Assembly (NCBI RefSeq): GCF_003234795.2
Contig: NZ_CP126268.1
Coordinates: 2,418,001-2,482,000 of the forward strand
Length of the DNA: 64,000 nt
Reading direction: 5' to 3'
Source: Curtobacterium sp. MCLR17_032
GTDB lineage: Bacteria > Actinomycetota > Actinomycetes > Actinomycetales > Microbacteriaceae
The translations under genes and the position numbers were made by a program. Position 1 is the first letter of the stretch. Each line of letters begins with the position of its first letter. A model generated the notes under the pieces. It was not told the DNA's origin. It searched no databases and saw only the letters and a program-made list of their open reading frames with translations. Shown in pieces: positions 9,797 through 20,132 of this stretch.

Positions 9797-11200
9797 ATGT
9801 CCGCCGCACCGGCCACCACGACGTCCGCCCCGAAGACGAACCCGCGCTCGCGCGTCGTCGTCGCGAGCCTCGTCGGCACCACGATCGAGTTCTACGACTT
9901 CTACGTCTACGCGACGGCCGCCGTCCTCGTCTTCCCCACCCTGTTCTTCCCGAACGAGGACCCGACGGCATCGCAGCTGTCCTCGTTCGTCACCTTCGCG
10001 CTGGCGTTCTTCGCCCGCCCGGTCGGGTCGATCCTGTTCGGCCACTTCGGTGACCGGATCGGCCGGAAGACCACCCTCGTCGCGTCCCTGCTCGTGATGG
10101 GCATCGCGACGTTCCTCATCGGCTGCCTGCCGACCTTCGGCTCGGTCGGGGTCCTGGCGCCGGTGCTGCTCGGCGTCCTCCGCTTCGCCCAGGGCGTCGG
10201 CCTCGGCGGCGAGTGGTCCGGCGCGGCACTGCTCGCGACCGAGAACGCCCCCGAGGGCAAGCGCGGCGTGTTCGGTTCGATGCCGCAGCTCGGCGCCCCG
10301 ATCGGCTTCCTGCTCGCCAACGGCCTGTTCATCATCATCAACGCCGCGCTGCCCGCCGGCGCCGACGGCACCCCGAACGCCGACTTCCAGGCGTGGGGCT
10401 GGCGGATCCCGTTCCTGGTCTCGTCGGTGTTCGTCCTGATCGGGCTCTACGTGCGCTTCCGTCTGGTCGAGTCCACGGTGTTCCGCGGCGTGCAGGACTC
10501 CGGTTCGGTCGCGAAGGTGCCGCTCGGCCGGGTGTTCCGCACCTCGTGGCGCGCGGTCGTCGTCGGCACCTTCGGCATGGTCGCCACCTACGTGCTCTTC
10601 TACTTCATGACGACCTTCACGCTGAACTACGGCACCACCGGCACCGTGGCCTCGAAGCTCGTCCCGCAGATCGGCCTCGGCTACTCCCGCGGCGAGTTCC
10701 TGTCGCTGCTCATGATCGGCGTCGTGTTCTTCGGCATCTGCACCCCCATCGCCGGCATGCTCGCCGACAAGTTCGGACGTCGGCGCACCCTCATCCCGAC
10801 CACGATCGGCATCGCGCTGTTCGGCCTGACGTTCCAGTTCTGGTTCGCGGCGGCGCACGGACCGATCACCGTCGTCACGTTCCTCATCGTCGGCCTGTCG
10901 CTGATGGGGCTCACCTTCGGGCCGATGGGTGCCCTGCTGCCGGAGCTGTTCCCGACCAACGTCCGGTACACCGGCTCCGCCCTGGCGTACAACGTCGCGT
11001 CGATCCTCGGCGCCTCGCTGGCACCGTCGATCGCCCTGAAGCTGTGGCAGCCGGACGGCAACATCTTCCTCGTCGGCCTGTACCTGACCATCGCGGCGGT
11101 CGTGACGCTGGTCGCGCTGTTCCTCGTCCGCGAGACCCGTGGCAGCGACCTCGAGGACGCCGCCGACGACCAGCCGCTCCCGGAGCGGGTGGCTCGGTAG
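9797..11200 (+). CDS. MHS-family MFS transporter (metabolite:H+ symporter)
   Basis: Inner-membrane proton symporter of the major facilitator superfamily; 467 residues with about 12 hydrophobic helices. The start TTIEFYDFYVYATAAVLVFP, the loop GHFGDRIGRKTTL after helix 2 and DKFGRRRTL in the second half are typical of the metabolite:H+ symporter group that carries organic acids, betaines or proline. The exact substrate is unknown. ATG at 9797 gives MSAAPATTTS. The gene stands alone between the ribA repeats and a strong palindromic terminator. Confidence 0.88.
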   Translation: MSAAPATTTSAPKTNPRSRVVVASLVGTTIEFYDFYVYATAAVLVFPTLFFPNEDPTASQLSSFVTFALAFFARPVGSILFGHFGDRIGRKTTLVASLLVMGIATFLIGCLPTFGSVGVLAPVLLGVLRFAQGVGLGGEWSGAALLATENAPEGKRGVFGSMPQLGAPIGFLLANGLFIIINAALPAGADGTPNADFQAWGWRIPFLVSSVFVLIGLYVRFRLVESTVFRGVQDSGSVAKVPLGRVFRTSWRAVVVGTFGMVATYVLFYFMTTFTLNYGTTGTVASKLVPQIGLGYSRGEFLSLLMIGVVFFGICTPIAGMLADKFGRRRTLIPTTIGIALFGLTFQFWFAAAHGPITVVTFLIVGLSLMGLTFGPMGALLPELFPTNVRYTGSALAYNVASILGASLAPSIALKLWQPDGNIFLVGLYLTIAAVVTLVALFLVRETRGSDLEDAADDQPLPERVAR

Positions 11201-11226
11201 CGACGACCGCGCCGGCGCGCGCACCC

Positions 11227-11275
11227 GACGGACGGGAGGCTCCCCCACGGACCAGTGGGGAGCCTCCCGTCCGTC
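11227..11275 (+). terminator. Palindromic terminator after the MHS transporter
   Basis: Arms GACGGACGGGAGGCTCCCC and the reverse complement surround a short loop around 11246-11256. The outer 14 bases are identical to the arm at 5214, while the inner arm differs. Confidence 0.75.
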
Positions 11276-11307
11276 TGTCGGTCCTGCAGTGAGAGAATCC
11301 ATGCACG

Positions 11308-13170
11308 ATGAGCAACTTGTTCGCACGCCCGAAGAAGACCGACGGCCCCCGCGCCACCTTCGGCCGACTGCTGTCCTACCTGTTCGAGAACAAGCCGGCG
11401 ATGGTCGTCATCATCGTGCTGAGCATCCTCGGGGCCGGGGCGTCCCTGGCGCAGCCACTGCTCGTCAACCAGGTCGTCACCGCCGTCCAGCAGGGCACCG
11501 GCATGTCGACGCTCGTGTGGATCCTCGTCGTCCTGGTGCTCGTCGCCGGGGTCCTCAACGGCGTGCAGCACTTCCTGCTGCAGCGGGCCGGCGAGGGCGT
11601 CGTGCTCTCCACCCGACGCAAGCTCATCGCGCGGATCCTCAACCTGCCGATCTCGGAGTTCGACGTCCGCCGCACCGGTGACCTGGTGTCCCGCGTCGGC
11701 AGTGACACGACGCTCCTCCGGGCCGTCCTGACGCAGGGGCTCATCGAGTCGATCGGCGGCGCGCTCACCTTCACCGGAGCCGTGATCGCGATGGCGGTCA
11801 TCGACCCGCTGCTCCTCGTCGTGGTGATCGTCATCGTGATCGTCGCCGTGGTCGTCGTCGGCGGGCTCAGCCGGCGCATCCGGGTCGCCTCGAAGGCCGC
11901 CCAGGAGAAGGTCGGCGACCTCACCGCCGCCGTCGAACGCGGCATCGGCGCCGTCCGCACCATCCGTGCCGCGGGTGCCACCGCGCGTGAGGTCAGCGAG
12001 GTCGACCAGCACGCGACCGAGGCGTACCAGCGCGGCCTCGTCATCGCCCGGATGTCGGCGTTCGTCGTGCCGGTCGCGAGCATCGTCATGCAGGTCGCGT
12101 TCATCGCCGTGCTCGGCATCGGCGGTGCGCAGGTCGCGGCGGGCACGATCACCATCGCGACCCTCATCACGTTCATCCTGCTGCTCTTCATGATGATCAT
12201 GCCGCTCGGTCAGGCGCTCGGCGCGGTCGTCGCCGTGGCGCAGGCGCTCGGCGCGCTCGGACGCATCGAAGAGGTCCTACACCTGCCGACCGAGAACCAG
12301 GACGACGCCGCCGTGCGGCCGGCCGCGGCGATCGCGACCGGTGACGCCATCACGTTCGAGCGCGTCACCTTCCGGTACGCGGCAGCCCCGGACGCCGTGG
12401 GCGCGGACGGCGCGCGGGCGTCCGGTGCGGATGCGGATGCGGGTGCCAGTGCCGGTGCGGGCGCTCTGGCCCTCGGGGTCGGTGACGACCCGGCCGTGCT
12501 GCACGACGTGTCGTTCAGCGTCCCCCGCGGCGCTCGGGTCGCCCTGGTCGGACCGTCCGGTGCCGGCAAGTCGACCACGCTCGCGCTCATCGAACGGTTC
12601 TACGACCCGACCGAGGGTGTCATCCGACTCGGTGGTCTGGACGTCCGGGGCCTCGACCGCGGCGAGCTGCGGGCGCAGATCGGGTATGTCGAACAGGACG
12701 CCCCGGTGCTCGCCGGCACGATCCGGGCGAACCTGCTGCTCGGGTCACCGGACGCCTCGGAGTCCGAGTGCGTCCGGGTGCTCGAAGCCGTGAACCTCGG
12801 CGACGTCCTGCACCGCGACCCCCGCGGCCTCGACGCGCAGGTCGGCGAGGACGGCGTGATGCTCTCGGGCGGTGAACGGCAGCGCCTGGCCATCGCGCGG
12901 GCCCTGCTCGCCGCCCCCCCGATCCTCCTGCTCGACGAGTCGACGTCCTCGCTCGACGGCGTGAACGAGCAGAAGATGCGCCTGGCCATCGACGCGGTCG
13001 CCGAGGACCGCACGCTGCTCGTCATCGCCCACCGGCTGTCCACCGTGGTGGACTCGGACGTCATCGTCGTGCTCGAGCACGGCCGCGTCGTCGGTGTCGG
13101 CACCCACTCCGAGCTCGTGCAGAGCACCCCGCTCTACCGGGACCTGGCGAAGCACCAGCTCCTCGTCTGA
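11308..13170 (+). CDS. ABC-type multidrug/lipid exporter (fused permease-ATPase)
   Basis: Half-size ABC exporter of 620 residues, acting as a dimer. The membrane domain (about residues 20-310) contains the usual six helices. The ATPase domain has Walker A GPSGAGKST, signature LSGGERQRLAIARALL, Walker B ILLLDESTSSLD and the switch histidine in LLVIAHRLSTV. An alanine/glycine/aspartate-rich stretch (about residues 357-395) interrupts the start of the ATPase domain between FRYAA and PAVLHDVSF. Substrate unknown; MsbA/LmrA-like exporters are the nearest style. ATG at 11308 follows the palindromic terminator closely, so any leader is short. Confidence 0.9.
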   Translation: MSNLFARPKKTDGPRATFGRLLSYLFENKPAMVVIIVLSILGAGASLAQPLLVNQVVTAVQQGTGMSTLVWILVVLVLVAGVLNGVQHFLLQRAGEGVVLSTRRKLIARILNLPISEFDVRRTGDLVSRVGSDTTLLRAVLTQGLIESIGGALTFTGAVIAMAVIDPLLLVVVIVIVIVAVVVVGGLSRRIRVASKAAQEKVGDLTAAVERGIGAVRTIRAAGATAREVSEVDQHATEAYQRGLVIARMSAFVVPVASIVMQVAFIAVLGIGGAQVAAGTITIATLITFILLLFMMIMPLGQALGAVVAVAQALGALGRIEEVLHLPTENQDDAAVRPAAAIATGDAITFERVTFRYAAAPDAVGADGARASGADADAGASAGAGALALGVGDDPAVLHDVSFSVPRGARVALVGPSGAGKSTTLALIERFYDPTEGVIRLGGLDVRGLDRGELRAQIGYVEQDAPVLAGTIRANLLLGSPDASESECVRVLEAVNLGDVLHRDPRGLDAQVGEDGVMLSGGERQRLAIARALLAAPPILLLDESTSSLDGVNEQKMRLAIDAVAEDRTLLVIAHRLSTVVDSDVIVVLEHGRVVGVGTHSELVQSTPLYRDLAKHQLLV

Positions 13171-13185
13171 GGCCCTCCCGCAACA

Positions 13186-13243
13186 CGCAACGTGGGCGGC
13201 GCCACGCGACGGAGTACCGCTGCGAGGAACCGCCCACGTTGCG
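13186..13243. terminator. Bidirectional terminator between ABC exporter and gabD
   Basis: CGCAACGTGGGCGG (13186-13199) and CCGCCCACGTTGCG (13230-13243) are exact 14-bp inverted arms with a 30-bp spacer, between two convergent genes. Confidence 0.65.
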
Positions 13244-13256
13244 TTTCGCGGCGGTG

Positions 13257-14791
13257 TCAGGCGGCGAAGGGGTCGGGCGTCAGGACGTAGACCGTCTCGA
13301 GGTACTCCTCGAGGCCCTCGTGCGAACCCTCGCGGCCGAGCCCGGAGGCCTTCACGCCGCCGAACGGGAACGCCGCGTTCGACACGACGCCCGTGTTCCA
13401 CCCGAGCATCCCCGTCTCCAGGCGCTCGGCCAGACGCTGCCCACGACGCATGTCCTCGGTGAACGCGTAGGCGACCAGGCCGTACTCGGTGTCGTTGGCG
13501 AGGCGGATGCCCTCCTCCTCGGTCGCGAAGCGCGTGATCGACACCACCGGGCCGAAGATCTCGGTCGTCAGGATGTCGGACCCGGGCTGCACGTCGTCCA
13601 GCAGCGTCGGCGCGTAGTAGGTGCCCTCGCGCTCGACCCGCTGCCCGCCGGAGACCAGTCGGGCGCCCCGCTCGACCGCGTCGTCGACGAGCCCCGCGGC
13701 CTTGTCGACCGCGCGGGAGTCGATGAGCGGCCCGATGTCCGTGCCCTCCTCAGTGCCCCGGCCGATCCGCAGCGCGTCGATCCGCTCGGCGAGTGCCGCC
13801 GTGAACGCGTCAGCGATGCCGTCCTGCACGAAGAAGCGGTTCGCCGCAGTGCAGGCCTCGCCGACGTTGCGGAACTTCGCCTGCATGGCCGCGTCCACCG
13901 CCGGTCGAGGTCGGCGTCGTCGAACACCAGCAGCGGGGCGTTGCCGCCGAGCTCCATGCTCGTCTTCAGCACGTTGTCCGCCGCCTGCTTGAGCAGCGCC
14001 GAACCGACCGGGGTCGAGCCGGTGAACGTGAGCTTGCGGAGCCGTCGGTCCGCGATCACCGGTGCGGACAGGGCCTTCGCGTCGGAGGCTGGCACCACGT
14101 TGAGCACCCCGTCCGGCAGCCCGGCACGACGGAACAGCTCGACCAGGTACAGCGTCGTCAGCGGGGTGAGGTCGGCGGGCTTCAGGACGACCGTGCACCC
14201 GGCGGCCAGGGCCGGTGCGATCTTCCGTGTCGCCATCGCGAGCGGGAAGTTCCACGGCGTGATCGCGTACACCGGACCGACCGGGCGCTTGAGGACGATG
14301 CCGCGACCGGTGCCCTCGGGGTTCGTGCGGTAGTCGCCGCCGATCCGGACGGCCTCCTCCGAGAACCAGCGGAGGAACTCGGCGCCGTAGACGACCTCGC
14401 CGCGGGACTCCGCCAGCGGCTTGCCCATCTCGAGCGTCATGATCGCGGCGATGTCGTCCGCATGCTCGTGCACGAGGTCGAACGTCCGCCGGAGCAGGTC
14501 GGAGCGACGCCGCGGTGCGGTCGCGGCCCAGTCCTCCTGCGTGGCGACGGCGGCGTCCAGGGCGGCGATGCCGTCCTCCGGGGTGGCGTCCGCGACGCTC
14601 GCGAGCACCGCGCCGGTGGACGGGTCACGCACGTCGAAGGTCGCGCCGCCGCTGGCCGGACGCCAGGAGCCGCCGATGAACAGGCCGGTGGGGACGTCCG
14701 GGACGCTGACGTGCGCGTCCCCGACCGTGGTGCTGGTGGCTGCGGTGTCCGTCGTGCTGGCGGTGTTGCTGGTGGTGGTCTGGTCGGTCAC
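13257..14791 (-). pseudogene. gabD: NAD(P)-dependent succinate-semialdehyde dehydrogenase, frameshifted
   Basis: Aldehyde dehydrogenase that oxidises succinate semialdehyde to succinate in GABA breakdown. Read from GTG at 14791 (MTDQTTTSNT...), the frame matches the family to VFDDADLD. It then becomes nonsense near 13901-13906, and the correct frame resumes as AVDAAMQAKFRNVGEAC. One missing G in the leftward sequence GACCGGCGGTGG explains it; adding one base gives an open 511-residue protein, the normal length. The break separates the glutamate motif MELGGNAP from the catalytic cysteine motif GEACTAANRF, so neither half would work alone. A sequencing error is a real alternative. The start overlaps the pncA stop (GTGA) and has a strong GGGAGGAG site. 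Confidence 0.85.
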
Positions 14792-15426
14792 AGGACCGCT
14801 CCTCCCGGGCGCTGACGCCCCTCGTCCATGTCGCTGTGCCCGGTGTGTCCGCCCTCGTCGCGGACCTCCTCGAGCGCAGCCTCGCTGTTCGCCGGGTCGA
14901 TGCCCACCACGAGGTCCTCGTACACGAAGACGTCGAGGCCCGCGTGCACCCCGTCGAGCGCGGACGCCCGGACGCAGTGGTCGGTGGCGATGCCCACGAT
15001 GTCGACGGCGTGCACGTCGCGGTCGAAGAAGACGTCGACGAGGTCCGCCCCCGCTTCCGTCGTGCCCTCGAACGCCGAGTACGCCGGCTCGCCCTGGCCC
15101 TTGCGGACGTGGACGTCGACGAACGACAGGTCGAGTGCCGGGTGGTACTCGGCCCCCGGCGTGTCGGCGACACAGTGCGCCGGCCACGTCGTCCGGAAGT
15201 CCGGGCCGTCGGCGCCGTCCGGGCTGTCGGTCACGGCGAAGTGTCCACCGTTGTCGCCGGTGGCGTCGTGCCAGTCGCGGGAGGCGACCACGAGGTCGTA
15301 CTCGTCGGCGTGCCGGCGGAGGAACGCGGTGATGCGCTCGGCGAGTACCGCTCCCCCGTCGACCGCGAGCGCGCCGCCCTCGGTGAAGTCGTTCTGGACG
15401 TCGGTGATGAGCAGTGCCCTGGCCAT
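14788..15426 (-). CDS. pncA: Nicotinamidase (isochorismatase family)
   Basis: Hydrolyses nicotinamide to nicotinate for NAD salvage. The 212-residue product starts MARALLITDVQNDFTEGG, with the catalytic Asp9. The metal-site segment VASRDWHDATGDNGGHF follows, the active-site lysine is probably in VDVHVRKGQG, and Cys151 is in IATDHCVRAS. The ATG at 15426 lies about 24 bp beyond the dacB stop region on the same strand. The stop overlaps the gabD start by four bases, coupling the two; pairing NAD salvage with an NAD-dependent dehydrogenase is reasonable but may be coincidence. Confidence 0.92.
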   Translation of the reverse strand: MARALLITDVQNDFTEGGALAVDGGAVLAERITAFLRRHADEYDLVVASRDWHDATGDNGGHFAVTDSPDGADGPDFRTTWPAHCVADTPGAEYHPALDLSFVDVHVRKGQGEPAYSAFEGTTEAGADLVDVFFDRDVHAVDIVGIATDHCVRASALDGVHAGLDVFVYEDLVVGIDPANSEAALEEVRDEGGHTGHSDMDEGRQRPGGAVL

Positions 15427-15449
15427 GCCTCCATCCAACACCCGTCGGG

Positions 15450-16958
15450 TCAGGAGCCGGTGAGCGAGCCTCCGCACCGGTAGACGGCGGCCGTGACGGT
15501 GTCGAGTGCCGGCAGCGCGGCGGCCCGCGGCGACCCGATGGCGTAGAAGGCGAAGGTCAGCTTCGTGCCGTCGGCGGCGTCGATGTAGCCGCCGAGGGTG
15601 TTCGCGCTGTCGATCCACCCGGTCTTCGCGTGCACCTTGCCACGGGCGACCGCGTTCGCCCCCGTGAACCGGCTCGACAGCGTGCCGGACACCCCGGCGA
15701 CCGGCAGGACCTGTGCCAGGATGCCGAGGCCCTTGTCGCCCCGCGTCACCGGGACCATCAGGTGGGCGACGAACGACGGCGACACGGCGTTCGACGCGCT
15801 CTCACCGGAGCCGTCGACGATGCGGATGCCGGACGGGTCGACGCCGTACCCGCGGAGGGCGTTGCTGTAGACACTGGTCAGCGAGGCCGCGGTCCCACCG
15901 GCGCCAGCCTGCTTCGACGAGACCCGGGCGAGCATCTCGGCGAGGGTGTTGTCCGAGTTCGGGATCATCTGCCCGATCAGCGTCGACACCGGCTGCGACT
16001 GCACCTGGGCGATGGTGTTCTGCGAGGTCGTCGCGCGCTGCGTCACCTGGGCGGTGGACGCACCGACCACACCGGCGTCGGCGAGCGCCGCACGGAAGGC
16101 CACGCCCGCCCGGCCGATCGGGTCCGTGGACCGCGGGGAGGTCGCGGCCGCCGGGTTCGCGCGGTCACCATCGACCATGAGCGCAGTCACGTTCGGCTGG
16201 TACCCGATGGTCCGCTCGCTGATCGGCCAGGTCGGGTCCCAGGCGTCGGCCGCGCTCCACCAGGTGCCGTCGGCGACGATGGTCGTCACCGGCGTGTTGC
16301 CGAGTCGCGCCTTCACCTGCTGCGCGAGCTGCCCGAGGCTCGGGGCCCCCGGGTAGACGGAGCCGCGGCCCGCCGTCAGGGTCGCGTCGCCGTGCCCGAC
16401 GAGGGCGATGCTGCCGTTCCCCTCGTCGGTCACGGTCGTCGGGATGGTGTGTGCGCCTCCGAGGACCGCCAGGGCGGTCGCGCTCGTCAGGGTCTTCATC
16501 ACGCTGCCGGTCTGCGCGGGCGTCCCGCCCTCACGGGAGAACAGCTCTTCCCCGGTGGCCGCGTTCATCACGTAGCCCTCGAAGCGGCCGAGACCGCTGG
16601 CCGAGGCCGCAGCGGCGACCGAGCAGGTCCGAGCGGCCGCCTGCGCCGACGCGGTCGGTGTCGGCGTCGCGGTCGGCTTCGCGGTCGGTGTGGCCGCCGG
16701 GGTCCGCGTCGGTGTCGCGGACGACGTCGGTGTCCGGGTGGCGAGCGGCGTTCGGGAGGCGCTGGCCGACCCCGCAGCGCTCGGCTGGTCCGCAGTCGCC
16801 GCGTTCACCGCGACCACCCCGCCCGAGGCGACCGCGAGGACCACGACGAGTCCACCGACCGCCCACGGCACGGGCTTCCGGCGGACGGAGGCGCGCAGGG
16901 CAGCCACGGAACGGTGGACGGGGCCGCCGACGGGCGGCTGGGGTGACTGCGGAGACAT
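15450..16958 (-). CDS. dacB: D-alanyl-D-alanine carboxypeptidase/endopeptidase, PBP4 type
   Basis: Extracytoplasmic serine peptidase (family S13) that trims or cleaves peptidoglycan peptides. The 502-residue protein has an N-terminal membrane anchor/signal (about residues 32-55, PWAVGGLVVVLAVASGGVVA). A Thr/Pro/Ser-rich linker with TPT repeats (about 70-105) precedes the catalytic domain. The active-site set is complete: SVMK with Ser152, SDN in IPNSDNTLAE and KTG in VHAKTGW. The long TPT linker should hold the enzyme away from the membrane within the wall (inference). Start ATG at 16958, MSPQSPQPPV. Confidence 0.9.
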   Translation of the reverse strand: MSPQSPQPPVGGPVHRSVAALRASVRRKPVPWAVGGLVVVLAVASGGVVAVNAATADQPSAAGSASASRTPLATRTPTSSATPTRTPAATPTAKPTATPTPTASAQAAARTCSVAAAASASGLGRFEGYVMNAATGEELFSREGGTPAQTGSVMKTLTSATALAVLGGAHTIPTTVTDEGNGSIALVGHGDATLTAGRGSVYPGAPSLGQLAQQVKARLGNTPVTTIVADGTWWSAADAWDPTWPISERTIGYQPNVTALMVDGDRANPAAATSPRSTDPIGRAGVAFRAALADAGVVGASTAQVTQRATTSQNTIAQVQSQPVSTLIGQMIPNSDNTLAEMLARVSSKQAGAGGTAASLTSVYSNALRGYGVDPSGIRIVDGSGESASNAVSPSFVAHLMVPVTRGDKGLGILAQVLPVAGVSGTLSSRFTGANAVARGKVHAKTGWIDSANTLGGYIDAADGTKLTFAFYAIGSPRAAALPALDTVTAAVYRCGGSLTGS

Positions 16959-17043
16959 CCAGGCGATCCTACGAGACGCGGGCCCGAGCCTCCAGGCCCA
17001 GGGTCGACAGCGGGCCGTCGTCAGACGGGGTCAACCGTGGCAC

Positions 17044-18030
<987 letters not shown>

Positions 18031-18102
18031 GCGTCGTGTCTACCAGCAGCGCCCGCCCCGGTCGTGGCGAGATCGGCGACCTGTGGACAGATCCGTGCTG
18101 CA

Positions 18103-18166
18103 CAGGTCGCACTCTCCACAGGTCGTTCCGTGCGCGGGTCGTTCCGTGCGCAGGTCCTCCGTGCAC
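18103..18166. repeat. 16-bp direct repeats, four units, in a divergent intergenic region
   Basis: CAGGTCGTTCCGTGCG at 18119-18134 is followed by a one-mismatch copy at 18135-18150, a shortened copy (CAGGTCCTCCGTGCA) and a diverged copy before it (CAGGTCGCACTCTCCA, 18103-18118). They lie between two divergent genes, so they could be protein-binding sites, though simple repeat expansion is also possible. Confidence 0.6.
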
Positions 18167-18212
18167 CGGCCGTCAGGACGCGGAGCGTACCGTGCGGGTC
18201 ACCAGCCGGCAC

Positions 18213-18254
18213 GACTGGAGGCCCGACACCGGAACGCGGGACGGGCCTCCAGTC
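18213..18254. terminator. Terminator-like hairpin in the leader of the GH13 gene
   Basis: GACTGGAGGCCC and GGGCCTCCAGTC form exact 12-bp arms with an 18-bp loop. The hairpin lies 55 bp upstream of the GTG at 18309 and resembles the GGAGGC-type terminators, but here it precedes a gene rather than following one. No U-tract follows. Confidence 0.5.
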
Positions 18255-18308
18255 CGACGCACTGGTGGGCACGCGCGCCGGGGGCGCGCACCGACGCGAG
18301 GAGGCGCC

Positions 18309-19976
18309 GTGACCGGACCGGAACCGTGGTGGACAGGAGCCGTCGTCTACCAGGTGTACCCGCGGAGCTTCGCCGACGGGAACGGCGACGGGGTCGGCGA
18401 CCTCGCCGGCCTGCGACGCCGCCTGGACCACATCGCAGAGCTCGGCGTGGACGTCGTCTGGCTGTCGCCGGTGTACCGGTCGCCCCAGGCCGACAACGGC
18501 TACGACATCGCCGACTACGAGGACATCGACCCGCTGTTCGGCACCATCGACGAGTTCGACGCGCTGCTGGTCGAGGTGCACCAGCGCGGCATGAAGCTCG
18601 TCATGGACCTCGTCGTCAACCACTCCAGCGACCAGCACCCCTGGTTCCGTGCCGCCCGGCAGTCCCGCACCTGCCCGAAGCACGACTGGTACATCTGGCG
18701 CGACCCGGTCGACGGCCACGAGCCGAACAACTGGCGTGCCGCGTTCGGTGGCCCGGCCTGGTCGTGGGACCCCGGCACCGGTCAGTACTACCTGCACATG
18801 TTCACGCCGCAGCAGCCGGACCTGAACTGGGAGAACCCGGACCTCCGCGCCGCCGTGTACGACATGATGAACCGCTGGCTGGACCGCGGTGTCGACGGGT
18901 TCCGGATGGACGTCATCAACCACATCGCCAAGGACGACGACGCCCTCTCCGGCGACAGCGACGCGTACGTCATGCAACCGCGCATCCACGAGCACCTGCA
19001 GGAGATGCACAAACGCGTCTTCGCCGGTCGGGAGGCCCTGCTCACCGTCGGCGAGATGCCCGGTGTCACCGTGGAGGACGCCGCGCTCTTCACCGACCCG
19101 GAACGCCACGAGCTCGACATGGTGTTCCAGTTCGAGCACGTCGGCCTCGACCACACGCCCTCGTCGAAGTTCACCCGACAGGAGACCGACCTGCCCGCGC
19201 TCAAGCGCTCCCTGGCCCGGTGGCAGACCGGGCTCGAGGAACGCGGGTGGAACTCGCTGTACCTGTCGAACCACGACCAGCCACGGCCGGTGTCCCGGTT
19301 CGGCGCCGGGCTGTCCGACCCCTTCGCCTTCCGCTACGAGTCGGCCACGCTGCTCGCGACCGTGCTGCACCTGCACCGCGGCACCCCGTACGTCTACCAG
19401 GGCGACGAGATCGGCATGGTGAACGCCGGCTTCACCAGCCTGGACGAGTACCGGGACATCGAGTCGCTGAACTGGTTCCGCGGAGCCGTCGGCGGCGGGA
19501 TGCCCGAGCCCGAGGCGATCGAGGCCCTCGCCTTCCGCAGCCGCGACAACGCCCGCACGCCCATCCCCTGGGACGACAGCGAGCCCGCCGGCGGGTTCTC
19601 CACCGCCGAACCGTGGATCGGCATGGGGCAGGGCTGGCCGCAGGTCACCGTCGCGGGTGACCGGGCCGCCGGGGACCGCTCGGTCTACGAGCACCACCGT
19701 CGGCTCATCGACCTGCGGCACCGCTCCCGCACCGTGCGGCTCGGGAGCTTCGCGCTGCTCGAGCCCGAGCACCCGGCGCTGTGGGCGTTCACACGGGCGC
19801 TCCCCGACGCGGACGAGGCACCGCTCGTCGTGGTCGCGAACCTGTCGGCGTCGGACCTGGAGCTGCCGGAGTCGGTCCGGAGGCGCGTGGGGGCGTTGGT
19901 GCTGGGGAACCTCGGTGAGCCGGCGGTCGCCGGGCGGTTGCGTCCGTGGGAGGCGCGCGTGCACGAGTGCCGGTGA
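18309..19976 (+). CDS. Glycoside hydrolase family 13 alpha-glucosidase
   Basis: Cytosolic enzyme acting on alpha-1,4 or alpha-1,6 glucosides (alpha-glucosidase, oligo-1,6-glucosidase or trehalose-6-phosphate hydrolase type). The 555-residue protein starts at GTG 18309 behind GAGGAGG (MTGPEPWWTG...); the open frame extends further upstream but without family-like sequence. The barrel motifs are visible: VVYQVYPRSF, DLVVNHSSD, DGFRMDVINHI with nucleophile Asp201, LLTVGEMPG with acid Glu249, and LYLSNHDQPR with the transition-state Asp. No signal peptide. The length and QPDLNWENPD suit the exo-acting oligosaccharide group; exact specificity is uncertain. Confidence 0.9.
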   Translation: MTGPEPWWTGAVVYQVYPRSFADGNGDGVGDLAGLRRRLDHIAELGVDVVWLSPVYRSPQADNGYDIADYEDIDPLFGTIDEFDALLVEVHQRGMKLVMDLVVNHSSDQHPWFRAARQSRTCPKHDWYIWRDPVDGHEPNNWRAAFGGPAWSWDPGTGQYYLHMFTPQQPDLNWENPDLRAAVYDMMNRWLDRGVDGFRMDVINHIAKDDDALSGDSDAYVMQPRIHEHLQEMHKRVFAGREALLTVGEMPGVTVEDAALFTDPERHELDMVFQFEHVGLDHTPSSKFTRQETDLPALKRSLARWQTGLEERGWNSLYLSNHDQPRPVSRFGAGLSDPFAFRYESATLLATVLHLHRGTPYVYQGDEIGMVNAGFTSLDEYRDIESLNWFRGAVGGGMPEPEAIEALAFRSRDNARTPIPWDDSEPAGGFSTAEPWIGMGQGWPQVTVAGDRAAGDRSVYEHHRRLIDLRHRSRTVRLGSFALLEPEHPALWAFTRALPDADEAPLVVVANLSASDLELPESVRRRVGALVLGNLGEPAVAGRLRPWEARVHECR

Positions 19977-20024
19977 CGGGCCTCCCGGGGTGGGGCCGGG
20001 TGATCGTCGACGTGCGTGCGGGTT

Positions 20025-20069
20025 GCGCGCTGCACTGGTGCGGGCTGCACTGCTCCGGGCTGCACTGCT
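20025..20069. repeat. 15-bp tandem repeat, three units, after the GH13 gene
   Basis: Units at 20025-20039, 20040-20054 and 20055-20069 share GGGCTGCACTGCT or close variants, followed by a partial GTGCACTG. They lie in the 120-bp gap between the GH13 stop and the tRNA-Thr terminator and have no recognised role. Confidence 0.7.
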
Positions 20070-20096
20070 GTGCACTGAGCCGCTCCGGGAACGGAG

Positions 20097-20128
20097 AACC
20101 CCCTCGCTCCGGGAGGAACGAGGGGGTT
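20097..20128 (-). terminator. Terminator of tRNA-Thr
   Basis: AACCCCCTCG and CGAGGGGGTT are exact 10-bp inverted arms around a 12-bp loop, just beyond the 3' end of the leftward tRNA gene. It may also stop rightward transcription from the GH13 gene. Confidence 0.7.
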
Positions 20129-20132
20129 TCGG

